33,876 nucleotides of DNA from Oscillospiraceae bacterium (GCA_902788505.1 CADAKH010000023.1:1-33876), one strand, 5' to 3'. Counted from the stretch's first letter, positions 23,951 to 32,525 are shown. Translations and numbers: made by a program. The notes: a model not told the origin generated them from the letters alone.

Positions 23951-25191
23951 GCCTTTTCATTTCCGGAAGCAAAGATCCTGCCGCCGTGGGATTCGGTGAT
24001 CCCCTTTGCAATGGACAGTCCGATCCCGTATCCGCCTGTCTCTGAATTCCTGGATCTGTCGGTCCTGTAAAACCTGTCAAACATGTGATCCAAATCTTCT
24101 TTGGTAAGACTGTCTTTTGTATCGTTGCTTACTGAAAGGATCACTTTTGAATTATTCTTTTTAAGCGAGACTTTTATCGTGCTTTCCTCAGGCGAATACT
24201 TAATCGCGTTATCCATAAGGATCGAGATAAGTTCTTCGATTGCCTTCTGGTCACCTGTGTAAGTTATGCCAGAAGCGATGTCTGTCTCAATTGTCTTTCC
24301 TGAAGATCTTGCAAGTCCGTTAAATGAATCTGTCTCTTCGGATAAAATATCAGACAGGGGGAAATCGATCTTGACCAGTTCTGTTTTCGAGCCTTCTTCG
24401 GTCTTGGCAAGATAGATGAGTCTTCCGGTCAGAACAGTCAGTTTCTCCGTCTGCTTTCTGATGTCGGCGACCCACTCATTGGAGCCTTCATCACTTTCCA
24501 TTTCGAGCACATCACAGTCTGCATTGATGACAGCCAGAGGCGTCTTCAATTCATGACCTGCATCGGTAATAAATCTCTTCTGCTTTTCATAGGATTCCGC
24601 AACCGGTCTGATGACTGCTTTGGAAGATATTGCGATGAGCGCGAAAACTATGAGAAGGCCGATCAGCGAGATGACAATACTTATTCCCAAAAATGACCTT
24701 GCATTATCAAGACTTCTTCCGCAGTCGTAAAAAACGATCAGTGTCTCATCACCGTTATCACTTCTTCTGAATCTGTAATCACCTTCAAAACCTTTGGTCT
24801 TACCGTCCGCATATACCGATTCGGCAAGAGCTCTTGCATTTGAAGTATCAACAGCTGCGATCTTTCCTGTATCGATCTCAGTGACATTGCCGTTATTATC
24901 AAAAGTGATCGTAAAAAATCTCGCTTCGAATCTCATCTCGGGAGACATCTCTCCGCCGTGGTCTTTTCTCCCGCCATCATGACCTCCGAACTGGCCGTCT
25001 CTTGGAGGATCAGGATTCGTGTCGGGCGGAAACTCGCCTTCATTTGCTGAAAGAATATTAAGGACATCATCAGCATTACCGATCACTTTCCGGTAGTTAA
25101 AGATATTGATGGATGCTATCAGAACCGTAAGCACCAAAGTGACCGACAGCATGGATATGATTATGAATTTTCTGCGGAGTTTACTTATCAT
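23926..25191 (-). CDS. sensor histidine kinase (OmpR-type partner)
   Basis: A two-pass membrane kinase of 421 residues. Membrane segments are at about 9-30 and 168-190. Between them is an outer loop of about 135 residues with a Gly/Asp/His-rich, proline-containing stretch (about 55-80, with FGGHDGG and KDHGGEM). The phosphoacceptor is His213 in DAGHELKTPLAV; the N box MDNAIKYS, the F box and the glycine boxes (GYGIGLSI) follow. It overlaps its regulator by four bases (ATGA). The last codons lie in the terminator of the convergent esterase-GH43 gene. By position it may control the VTC operon that diverges from its regulator; the Gly/His/Asp loop suggests a cation or anionic-polymer signal, which is a guess. 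Confidence 0.9.
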   Translation of the reverse strand: MISKLRRKFIIISMLSVTLVLTVLIASINIFNYRKVIGNADDVLNILSANEGEFPPDTNPDPPRDGQFGGHDGGRKDHGGEMSPEMRFEARFFTITFDNNGNVTEIDTGKIAAVDTSNARALAESVYADGKTKGFEGDYRFRRSDNGDETLIVFYDCGRSLDNARSFLGISIVISLIGLLIVFALIAISSKAVIRPVAESYEKQKRFITDAGHELKTPLAVINADCDVLEMESDEGSNEWVADIRKQTEKLTVLTGRLIYLAKTEEGSKTELVKIDFPLSDILSEETDSFNGLARSSGKTIETDIASGITYTGDQKAIEELISILMDNAIKYSPEESTIKVSLKKNNSKVILSVSNDTKDSLTKEDLDHMFDRFYRTDRSRNSETGGYGIGLSIAKGITESHGGRIFASGNEKAITITAEL

Positions 25192-25862
25192 CTGACCGCC
25201 TCCAGAGTATAACCGGAATTCCTTACGGCCTTAATCTGGACATCAGCTTCCAAAGCGGTAAGCTTCTTTCTTAAATACGAAATATACGTCCATGCCGTGC
25301 TGATGTCAGCTTCTGAATCAATGCCCCAGATCTTATCCATGAACTTCTCTGTTGAGATGAGTATTCCGGGATTCATCATGAGCATTTCCATCATCTGGAA
25401 TTCCTTGCCTGCAAGCCTGTATTTTCCCTTTGGCGAAGAGAGTTCGAAGCTTCCCCTGTCCAGTGTAAGATTGCCGAACTTTAAGATATTGTCTCCTGCA
25501 GACTGAGGCTGTCTTGTAAGCACTCTTATCCTTGCGAGAAGTTCTTTGGTTGCAAAAGGCTTTGTCAGATAGTCGTTGGCACCTGAATCCAGTCCTTCGA
25601 CTTTATCATCGATCTCAGCTTTGGCGGTGAGCATAAGAACAGGAACTATGTTGCCTTTGGACCTGATCTCCTTTAATGCGGATATTCCGTCCTGCTTCGG
25701 CATCATGATATCCATTATCACAAGATCATATTCACTTGCCATGGCATAAGAAACGGCTTCTTCGCCGTCAAAAACACAGTCAACGGAATAATTGCTCTTA
25801 GTAAGTATCGCTTTCAAAGCTTTGGATAAAGATCTCTCGTCTTCTGCCAAAAGAATTCTCAT
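25188..25862 (-). CDS. OmpR-family response regulator
   Basis: A 224-residue regulator with receiver domain (1-118; acidic residues Glu7-Asp8, phosphoacceptor Asp51 in VIMDIMMPKQDG, Lys in LTKPF) and a C-terminal winged helix (about 128-222) of OmpR type. AGAGG lies eight bases before the ATG. It is the first gene of a two-gene unit with the kinase, and is transcribed away from the VTC operon with 172 bases between. That gap holds a large palindrome (25981-26019), which could be the shared operator. Confidence 0.92.
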   Translation of the reverse strand: MRILLAEDERSLSKALKAILTKSNYSVDCVFDGEEAVSYAMASEYDLVIMDIMMPKQDGISALKEIRSKGNIVPVLMLTAKAEIDDKVEGLDSGANDYLTKPFATKELLARIRVLTRQPQSAGDNILKFGNLTLDRGSFELSSPKGKYRLAGKEFQMMEMLMMNPGILISTEKFMDKIWGIDSEADISTAWTYISYLRKKLTALEADVQIKAVRNSGYTLEAVR

Positions 25863-25980
25863 ACTTATACCTCTTACAACTTATAAGACACCGCTTTTAC
25901 TTATTAAATATTACCATTTCAACAGTTTGCAGTGTCAGTCACTTTTCACTCAGTTTTCATACGTTTGCTTTAAAGTCCGT

Positions 25981-26019
25981 TTTAAGTTTGCACCCTAAGA
26001 TTAGGGCAACAAACTTAAA
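25981..26019. promoter_or_regulatory. 39-base compound palindrome upstream of the VTC operon
   Basis: Outer arms TTTAAGTTTG (25981-25990) and CAAACTTAAA (26010-26019) are perfect inverted repeats; inside them CCCTAA (25993-25998) and TTAGGG (26001-26006) are also perfect, with a 2-base centre. It stands 15 bases before the VTC start codon. It could be an operator or a leader hairpin. Two more GTTTGC copies occur upstream (25925-25930, 25963-25968). Confidence 0.55.
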
Positions 26020-26034
26020 CGAGGTTAAAAAATC

Positions 26035-26760
26035 ATGTCATACCAGGATGTTTTCGAAAGATATGAATATAAATACTTTCTTACGCCCTCTCAGAAAAAA
26101 GATCTTCTGGAAGAGACGAAAGACAGATTGGCACTTGATCAGTACGGCAGGACAACGATCAGGAACATCTACTACGACACGGACAGTTTCAGGCTCATAA
26201 GAGATTCGTTGGATCACCCGGTATACAAAGAAAAACTGAGAGTAAGGTCCTATCAGAGAACGGAAGAGAGCGATATGGTCTTCGTCGAGATCAAAAAGAA
26301 GTTTGAAAGTGTCGTCTATAAAAGACGCGTAGCAATACCAAAGACAGCTGCTTGCGACTGGATAGATAAACACAGGGAAATCCCTTTTAAGAACCAGATA
26401 ACATCCGAGATAGATTACTTCTTAAGTTTCTACGAAGGCATAGAGGCAAAGGCATTTATAAGTTACGAGCGCGAGGCATATTTCGATAAGGAAGATACGG
26501 GATTCAGACTGACATTTGATGAGAACATACTCGCCAGAAACGTTGAACTCGATCTCGGAAGCGATATATGGGGACACTCACTTCTTCCTTCAGGCACAAC
26601 ACTTATGGAGATAAAGATATCCGGCGCAATGCCTGTGTGGATGGCGCATTTCTTAAGTGAAAACAACATACTGAAAGTCACCTATTCAAAATACGGAACT
26701 TACTACAAAGAACATTTATTAGCAGATCAATATCCGGAAAGGAGCGTTTACTATGCTTAA
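26035..26760 (+). CDS. VTC-domain polyphosphate polymerase
   Basis: A 241-residue protein made of one VTC domain, the triphosphate-tunnel fold that in yeast Vtc4 makes polyphosphate from ATP. Tunnel-lining charged residues expected of the family are seen: Glu11 and Lys13 (RYEYKY), Lys67, Arg69 and Arg71 (EKLRVRSY), Glu85 and Lys87 (VEIKKK), Lys97-Arg98, Glu145-Arg146 (YEREAY), Arg158 (RLTFD), Glu192 and Lys194 (MEIK). It has no membrane segment or signal and no SPX domain, so it is cytoplasmic. GAGG lies about 10 bases before the ATG. It overlaps the DUF4956 membrane-protein gene by eight bases, so the two are likely to work together. Family-level call is firm; the product in bacteria is inferred. 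Confidence 0.88.
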   Translation: MSYQDVFERYEYKYFLTPSQKKDLLEETKDRLALDQYGRTTIRNIYYDTDSFRLIRDSLDHPVYKEKLRVRSYQRTEESDMVFVEIKKKFESVVYKRRVAIPKTAACDWIDKHREIPFKNQITSEIDYFLSFYEGIEAKAFISYEREAYFDKEDTGFRLTFDENILARNVELDLGSDIWGHSLLPSGTTLMEIKISGAMPVWMAHFLSENNILKVTYSKYGTYYKEHLLADQYPERSVYYA

Positions 26761-27433
26761 TCTTTTTAATTCGATAATCCCTTCAACAGGAATAACCCCT
26801 TTAGTATTCATCATTCTCGTCCTTGTGTCTCTTGTGCTCGGCGGGATCATGGCCCTGATCCACACATACCGCAACGACTACACCAAGAGTTTTGTCATGA
26901 CACTTGCAATACTCCCGGCAGTTATCTGCGTGGTCATCCTTATGGTCAACGGCAATATCGGAGCAGGAGTTGCAGTAGCCGGAACATTCAGTCTTGTAAG
27001 GTTCAGGTCTGCACCGGGAACGGCAAGAGAGATCGGCGCGATCTTTGCAGTCATGGGAATGGGTCTCATCATGGGAATGGGATATATCGGATATGCAGCA
27101 CTCTTCACCTGCCTCATAGGTCTTGCGATACTCATGTACTCAAGGTTTTCGGCGGACGGGAAAAAGAGCACCCGTAAGATCCTTAAGATAACGATCCCGG
27201 AAAACCTTAACTATTCTGATGTATTCGATAAATTTCTCGAAAAATACACTAAGTCCTACAAGTTAAAACAGGTAAAGACCAGCAATATGGGTTCGCTCTA
27301 TAAACTCAGTTATGAGATAGTCCTCACCGATCCTTCGATCGAGAAAGAATTCATAGATCAGCTCCGCACAAGGAACGGAAATCTCGAGATTTCCCTTGCG
27401 GAATATCAGATTCAGAACACAGACCAGCTTTAA
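26753..27433 (+). CDS. DUF4956 membrane protein
   Basis: A 226-residue membrane protein of a family without known function that regularly accompanies VTC-domain proteins in bacteria. Hydrophobic segments are at about 16-36, 46-66 and 93-128 (probably two segments), with a conserved-looking loop VAGTFSLVRFRSAPGT near 75-90 that has two Arg residues, and a soluble C-terminal domain of about 90 residues. GGAG lies nine bases before the ATG. The overlap with the VTC gene suggests equal amounts of both proteins. A reasonable role is the membrane anchor or channel that the yeast VTC complex provides through its own membrane domains, but this is inference. Confidence 0.85.
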   Translation: MLNLFNSIIPSTGITPLVFIILVLVSLVLGGIMALIHTYRNDYTKSFVMTLAILPAVICVVILMVNGNIGAGVAVAGTFSLVRFRSAPGTAREIGAIFAVMGMGLIMGMGYIGYAALFTCLIGLAILMYSRFSADGKKSTRKILKITIPENLNYSDVFDKFLEKYTKSYKLKQVKTSNMGSLYKLSYEIVLTDPSIEKEFIDQLRTRNGNLEISLAEYQIQNTDQL

Positions 27434-27459
27434 CAGCCGGAAATGAAAGGAGAAACAAC

Positions 27460-29007
27460 ATGAAACGTTTTAAGATAGATCATAAGATTTTGGCAATGCT
27501 TGCAGCAGGCGCACTTTTTGTCACCACACTTACAGCATGTTCCGGGACAACTTCGACATCAGGAACTACAAGCACTTCATCACCGGAATCAACGTCTGCA
27601 TCAACTTCGATCACCGCGGAAGAAGCTTTCACGGATAAAGACCTTGAGACAGGTTACGATGAAGCGGAATCAGAGACCATTACGCTTACGGGTTCTTCTG
27701 CTATAACAGATTCATCTTCGGTTCAGATAGAAGGCTCAGTTATCACGATCAAGGGAAAAGGAACTTATGTGTTCACCGGAAATCTCGATGACGGATATAT
27801 AGTAGTCGATGCCGGAGATTCAGATGATATAAGGATCGTACTGAAGAATGCAAACATCACATCATCTGATTATGCAGCTCTCTACTGCCTTAATGCCGAT
27901 AATGTCTATATCACTTTGGAAGACGGTACAGAGAACCTTCTGGCAAACACCGGTGAGTTCGATTCCAAGGATGACAACAGTGTTGACGGTGCGATCTTCG
28001 CGAAAACAGATCTTACGATCAACGGTTCAGGCTCTCTTATTGTCGAATCCACCGCGCACGGCATCGTCGGCAAAGATGACATCATGGTCACAGGCGGCAC
28101 TGTTACCGTAACAAGCGAAAAGGACGGCATTCAGGGAAAAGACTCTGTATCCGTACAGAATGCGGATGTGAATATCACCTGCGGCAAAGACGGAATCCAA
28201 TCTGACAATGATGAGGATGCGGAAAAGGGATATATCTATATCTCATCCGGAAATATAACGATCGATGCCGGAGATGACGGCCTTACGGCTTATTCCTCAC
28301 TTCAGATAGATGACGGCATAATAAACATAACAAATTCCTACGAAGGCATAGAAGCTCAGAACATAACGCTTAACGGCGGCAGCATCTCAATATATTCATC
28401 AGATGATGCTATAAATGCGGTATCTCCTTCGGGTGAGACAATGCAGGCAGACAGTGCCACAACACTTGTGATAAACGGCGGTGAGATCAATGTAAGAACT
28501 GAAGGTGACGGCATAGATTCAAACGGTTCATTCGAGATGAATGGCGGAACACTTGTAGTTATGGGCCCTACCAAAAGCGGCAACGGTTCACTTGATGTCA
28601 ACGGAAGCGCTGTGATCACAGGCGGAACAGTGGTAATGGCGGGTGCATCAGGTATGGCAACAAACTTTACCGGTGCTTCACAGGGGACAATGCTTATAAA
28701 TACAGGAAACCAGTCCGAAGGAACCGAGATCTGTGTTAAGGACTCTTCAGGAAATGAAATAGTAAAAGTAACAGCAGATTGTTCTTACCAGACAGTACTT
28801 ATCAGCAGTCCGGAACTTACCGCAGGCAATAACTATACCTTTACGGCAGGAAACTACGAAGAGAGTATAACCCTTGACGACTATATCTCAGGCGGAGGTT
28901 CAGGTTTCGGTCCCGGTGGAATGATGCCGGATGGCGCTCCCGGAGGAATGAACGGCGGTGATCCCGGTGCTTTTCCGGGAGGCGGAAGAGGAAACCGGCC
29001 GCAATAA
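27460..29007 (+). CDS. Cthe_2159-like beta-helix carbohydrate-binding lipoprotein (DUF4353)
   Basis: An exported lipoprotein: signal peptide with lipobox LTAC and lipidated Cys27, then a Ser/Thr-rich linker (28-62). Residues about 70-440 carry many short repeats of the form GG-x-hydrophobic-x-hydrophobic with DGI, DGL or DAI turns (for example DGIQGKD, DGLTAYS, EGIEAQN), the pattern of a right-handed beta-helix. The family is named from Clostridium thermocellum Cthe_2159, a calcium-binding beta-helix reported to bind cellulose and polygalacturonate. The many Asp-Asp and Asp-Gly turns fit metal binding. The last 38 residues are Gly/Pro/Met-rich. GGAG is six bases before the ATG. It follows DUF4956 by 26 bases and is the outside part of this operon. 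Confidence 0.85.
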   Translation: MKRFKIDHKILAMLAAGALFVTTLTACSGTTSTSGTTSTSSPESTSASTSITAEEAFTDKDLETGYDEAESETITLTGSSAITDSSSVQIEGSVITIKGKGTYVFTGNLDDGYIVVDAGDSDDIRIVLKNANITSSDYAALYCLNADNVYITLEDGTENLLANTGEFDSKDDNSVDGAIFAKTDLTINGSGSLIVESTAHGIVGKDDIMVTGGTVTVTSEKDGIQGKDSVSVQNADVNITCGKDGIQSDNDEDAEKGYIYISSGNITIDAGDDGLTAYSSLQIDDGIINITNSYEGIEAQNITLNGGSISIYSSDDAINAVSPSGETMQADSATTLVINGGEINVRTEGDGIDSNGSFEMNGGTLVVMGPTKSGNGSLDVNGSAVITGGTVVMAGASGMATNFTGASQGTMLINTGNQSEGTEICVKDSSGNEIVKVTADCSYQTVLISSPELTAGNNYTFTAGNYEESITLDDYISGGGSGFGPGGMMPDGAPGGMNGGDPGAFPGGGRGNRPQ

Positions 29008-29172
29008 TAAGAATAAGGTGTAAATTTCGTTAATATAACGATAAAAACCTTCACATTCTTTTCAAATTACATTAATACAACATTTAATATAGGTCGTTGA
29101 AATTCAAGGCTAAATAAACTATACTTCAAGTATCAACAAAGACATTTTTCTATTCCTATTATCCCCATATTT

Positions 29173-29196
29173 GCGGCCACCCTTCGGGGTGGTCGC
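29173..29196. terminator. hairpin between convergent genes
   Basis: GCGGCCACCC (29173-29182) and GGGTGGTCGC (29187-29196) pair over 10 bp (one G-T) around a TTCG loop. It lies between the ends of the lipoprotein gene and the phosphatase gene. No real T-run follows on either strand, so termination may be imperfect. The 165 bases before it (29008-29172) are AT-rich and hold no gene that I can see. Confidence 0.5.
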
Positions 29197-29201
29197 TCCT
29201 A

Positions 29202-29750
29202 TTAAAGGAGCTTTATCAGACGGCAGTTTTCAATGCCTTCAGCCCAGAAGTTTTCAAGGGGAGTATTCCTTATCTGACCAATGATCGCTGAATTCATGGC
29301 ACCGTGACCTACTATCAGGACATCCCTGCCTTCATCTGTGAGCGGCCAGACCTTTTCATTCAGGAATTCACCTGTCCTGGAGATAAGACTTTCAAGGCTT
29401 TCGGCACCTCCGACTGGCTTATATTCTGCGGGATTAAAGAACAGTTCTCTGACAGGACACTCAGGTTTTTCGAAAACATTTTCGGTGCCTTCATAGATAC
29501 CAAAGCCCATCTCTGTAAGCCTTTCATCTATTATCACGGGGATATTCCTTCCCTGAAGCAGGAGCTCGGCGGTCTCTCTGGCTCTTACCAGCGGTGAACA
29601 AAAACAGACATCAAAGTTGATGTCCTTATAGCGCTCTCCTGCTTCTCTCGCCATCTCGCGACCCATGTCATTTAACGGGATATCGGTCTTGCCCTGAAGC
29701 TTATGCTTAAGATTCCAGTCAGTTTTTCCGTGTCTTATTATGTACAGCAT
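29202..29750 (-). CDS. histidine phosphatase family protein (phosphoglycerate mutase-like)
   Basis: A 182-residue cytoplasmic phosphatase of the branch-1 histidine phosphatases. The catalytic His7 is in IIRHGKTDWN, with Arg6, Arg57 (SPLVRARET), Glu80 as likely proton donor, and the second histidine His149 in VGHGAMN. Such proteins include PhoE, CobC and GpmB types acting on small phosphate esters; nothing here identifies the substrate. It stands alone between the VTC operon and a two-component operon. Only a weak AGGT is seen as ribosome site. Confidence 0.9.
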   Translation of the reverse strand: MLYIIRHGKTDWNLKHKLQGKTDIPLNDMGREMAREAGERYKDINFDVCFCSPLVRARETAELLLQGRNIPVIIDERLTEMGFGIYEGTENVFEKPECPVRELFFNPAEYKPVGGAESLESLISRTGEFLNEKVWPLTDEGRDVLIVGHGAMNSAIIGQIRNTPLENFWAEGIENCRLIKLL

Positions 29751-29805
29751 TCATCTTTTACCTTATATTATTTTTTCCAGGGGATATTTTGCCATAAACT
29801 TGCAG

Positions 29806-29863
29806 TCTTAATCAAATCTTAAGGAGTTAACTTATTTGATATTAAAGTCTGAACCCGTAAAAT
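29806..29863 (+). promoter_or_regulatory. promoter with phased direct repeats upstream of the second OmpR-type regulator
   Basis: TTGATA (29836-29841) and TAAAAT (29858-29863) are 16 bases apart and form a likely promoter. Just upstream, TCTTAA occurs twice (29806-29811 and 29817-29822) at 11-bp spacing, the period of many OmpR-family sites, so self-regulation is possible. Confidence 0.45.
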
Positions 29864-29894
29864 GTCTTTAGTTCAAACAGTGTGAGGGGATAAC

Positions 29895-30593
29895 ATGTAC
29901 AACATTCTTATTTGTGATGATGACAAAGATATCGTAAACGCTTTGAAGATCTACCTGCAGAATCCGGATTACAGGCTTTTCGAGGCGCATAACGGTGTTG
30001 AAGCAACAGAACTTGTTGAGAAGGAAGACATACATCTCATACTGATGGATATAATGATGCCGCAAATGGACGGGATAACAGCGATGGCAAAGATCAGGGA
30101 GAAGTTCAATATGCCCATAATCCTTTTGACTGCCAAATCAGAGGATCAGGACAAGATATTGGGACTTAACATAGGGGCTGACGATTATATAACGAAGCCC
30201 TTCAACCCCCTGGAAGTTGCAGCCAGAGTCGGTTCGCAGCTGAGGCGTTACATCAAGCTCGGTTCAGGAACAGCCGCCAGAGAACTTCTTACTGTCGGCG
30301 GGATCGAGCTTGACGATAACACCAAGACAGTAACGGTTGACGGAAACATCGTGAGCCTTACTCCTACAGAATTCGATATCTTAAAGCTCCTTATGCAGTA
30401 TCCGGGAAAGGTTTTTGCGCCGCGCGAGATCTACAGCAAGGTATGGGGAGAAGCTGCCCTTTCTGCCGGAGACAACACTGTTGCGGTACATATCAGACAT
30501 TTAAGAGAAAAGATCGAGATCACGCCCAATGAACCGAGATATATCAAGGTAGTATTCGGTCAGGGCTATAAGATCGAGAAGGGGAGAAACTAA
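29895..30593 (+). CDS. OmpR-family response regulator
   Basis: A 232-residue regulator with receiver domain (acidic residues Asp8-Asp9-Asp10, phosphoacceptor Asp52 in LILMDIMMPQMDG, Lys in ITKPFNP) and an OmpR-type winged helix at about 133-230. GAGGGG lies before the ATG. The stop codon overlaps the kinase start by one base (TAATG). It resembles VanR-type regulators found near envelope genes, but there is no antibiotic-resistance gene nearby and that label is not justified. Confidence 0.92.
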   Translation: MYNILICDDDKDIVNALKIYLQNPDYRLFEAHNGVEATELVEKEDIHLILMDIMMPQMDGITAMAKIREKFNMPIILLTAKSEDQDKILGLNIGADDYITKPFNPLEVAARVGSQLRRYIKLGSGTAARELLTVGGIELDDNTKTVTVDGNIVSLTPTEFDILKLLMQYPGKVFAPREIYSKVWGEAALSAGDNTVAVHIRHLREKIEITPNEPRYIKVVFGQGYKIEKGRN

Positions 30594-32506
30594 TGGAAAA
30601 GAAGAAAAGACAGTTTTTAAGGACAGTTCCGGGAAAATTCCTGCTGTTCCTTATCATCAACATCTTAGTGATAGTCACTTTCGGATGTGTATGTGCTTCC
30701 GTGGTATGCATACAGGAAGACCTTTACGGTATTACCGAAGAAGAGTTCTATCAGAATAAGGATGATTCATACATTTACTATACTGTGATGGACGAAACTG
30801 AGAATCTTCTCGGCATCAAAAACTATCATGTCGAAAACATCAGCATCGATGTTAAGGACAAAGACGGAAAGCTGATCGCATCTACACGCGATTTTAATGA
30901 TATATCGGCAGCTGCAGGCAAGTCCGGTGAATTCGAAAATTACAAGCTTTATACATTCGATATGAAGCTTGTTTACGATAAAAACGGAGAATACAAACAC
31001 TCTCATGACAGTTATTCAGAGCCCGGCGATACAGTGGTCGATGCAACAGTCACAGCTTATGCCGATCCTTCGGTCTTATCACAGTACTCCGCATTTGACA
31101 GACAGATCGTTCATCTGGTTATAAGCACCCGCTACATAGTCTACCCTGTTGCCATAATCTCCGTAATCGCAGGCATCGCTGCATTTATCGCTCTTATGTG
31201 TGTCACGGGTAAAAAGCCCGGTTCTGATGAGGTCTCTTTGGGCCCTACGGGAAAGATCCCTTTCGATCTTCTTCTAGCAGGCTTCATTTTTGTCTCATTC
31301 ATCGGAGTGCTTATAGCCGGCTCTGCACCCGGAAGACTTGAGATCGTCATGAGCATATTCCTGATCCTGCTGGTCCTGAACATGATGCTCGGATTATGCG
31401 TGGCTTTTGCTGCAAGAGTTAAGCTTCACACACTTATCAAGGGATTACTTGTGTATAAGATAATCATGCTGATAGGAAAACTCTTCAAGCTCATTATCAA
31501 AGGTATTCTCTCGATCCCTCTTATCTGGAGGACAGTCCTTTTCGTTGCAGGATTATCATTTGTCGAAATCATAGTTATGGCCGGTTCGGGGTTTGAATCT
31601 GATGTTATCTCAATAGGTTGGTTTTTCGAAAAACTCATTCTCTGCCCGTTCATTCTTTATATTGCCTTTATGCTCAGGAAACTTAAGATCGCAGGAGATA
31701 AGATCGCGGAAGGCGATATCACTTACCGCGTAAGCACAAAAGGACTCTGGGGAGACTTCAAAAAACACGCTCTTAACCTCAACAATGTTTCTGATTCAGT
31801 TACTATCGCGGTTGAGGAAAGACTAAAGTCAGAGCGCATGAAAACAGAGCTCATCACAAATGTCTCACATGACATCAAGACACCTCTTACATCGATCATC
31901 AACTACGCTTCACTCATGGGAACCACTGATCCTTCTGATCCCAAGATGGCAGAGTATTCCGAAGTTGTTGTAAGACAGTCAGATAAGCTTAAGAGACTTA
32001 TCGAAGATCTCGTTGAAGCATCCAAGGCTTCAACCGGCAATCTTGAGATAGTTCCCTCACCTCTGGACGCAGTAACTTTCGTATCCCAGACTGCAGGAGA
32101 ATTTAAAGAGAAACTCGAAGCATCGAATCTGAATCTTATAACTACGGCGCCTGAAGGTCCGGTAATGATCATGGCTGACGGCAGACGCATGATGAGGATC
32201 TACGACAATCTCATGAACAACATCTGCAAGTATGCCCAGCCGGGCACAAGAGTTTATCTCACTCTCGAGGTAAACAACGGTCAGGCTGTCACAACATTCA
32301 AAAACACTTCCAGTGCCGAACTCAACATCAGTGCAGACGAACTTGTTGAGCGCTTCGTAAGAGGCGACCAGTCCAGAAACACCGAAGGCAACGGTCTCGG
32401 CCTCTCAATTGCCAAGAGCATGACTGAACTTCAGGGAGGCAAATTCGATATCACGATCGACGGTGACCTTTTTAAAGTCACTCTCACATTCCCCGTTATA
32501 GTCTGA
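30593..32506 (+). CDS. multi-pass sensor histidine kinase
   Basis: A 637-residue kinase with phosphoacceptor His426 in NVSHDIKTPLTS and an ATPase domain ending near 630 (GNGLGLSIAKS). Its sensor part is unusual: a first membrane segment (about 15-38), an outer domain of about 140 residues (40-180), then some six further hydrophobic segments between 181 and 362 (about 183-204, 223-243, 249-273, 283-303, 310-330, 343-361) before a short HAMP-like region. GGGGAG lies eight bases before the ATG, and it overlaps the regulator by one base. A strong terminator follows. The signal is unknown; sensing within the membrane is possible. Confidence 0.9.
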   Translation: MEKKKRQFLRTVPGKFLLFLIINILVIVTFGCVCASVVCIQEDLYGITEEEFYQNKDDSYIYYTVMDETENLLGIKNYHVENISIDVKDKDGKLIASTRDFNDISAAAGKSGEFENYKLYTFDMKLVYDKNGEYKHSHDSYSEPGDTVVDATVTAYADPSVLSQYSAFDRQIVHLVISTRYIVYPVAIISVIAGIAAFIALMCVTGKKPGSDEVSLGPTGKIPFDLLLAGFIFVSFIGVLIAGSAPGRLEIVMSIFLILLVLNMMLGLCVAFAARVKLHTLIKGLLVYKIIMLIGKLFKLIIKGILSIPLIWRTVLFVAGLSFVEIIVMAGSGFESDVISIGWFFEKLILCPFILYIAFMLRKLKIAGDKIAEGDITYRVSTKGLWGDFKKHALNLNNVSDSVTIAVEERLKSERMKTELITNVSHDIKTPLTSIINYASLMGTTDPSDPKMAEYSEVVVRQSDKLKRLIEDLVEASKASTGNLEIVPSPLDAVTFVSQTAGEFKEKLEASNLNLITTAPEGPVMIMADGRRMMRIYDNLMNNICKYAQPGTRVYLTLEVNNGQAVTTFKNTSSAELNISADELVERFVRGDQSRNTEGNGLGLSIAKSMTELQGGKFDITIDGDLFKVTLTFPVIV

Positions 32507-32525
32507 CTTGTCAGCTGGAAATATA

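Noticed and set aside
25925..26034. Promoter for the VTC operon
   Set aside because: Several -10 or -35 half matches exist but none with acceptable spacing, so I give no coordinates.
27960..28600. Repeats in the lipoprotein gene as a possible DNA repeat array
   Set aside because: The repetition is in the protein (beta-helix turns) and is degenerate at DNA level; no CRISPR-like regular spacing.
29026..29055. AT-rich hairpin CGTTA-ATA-TAACG as terminator of the lipoprotein gene
   Set aside because: Only five weak base pairs and followed by A residues, not T.
29895..32506. VanR/VanS glycopeptide resistance system
   Set aside because: Only general likeness of the regulator; no van ligase or dehydrogenase gene nearby.
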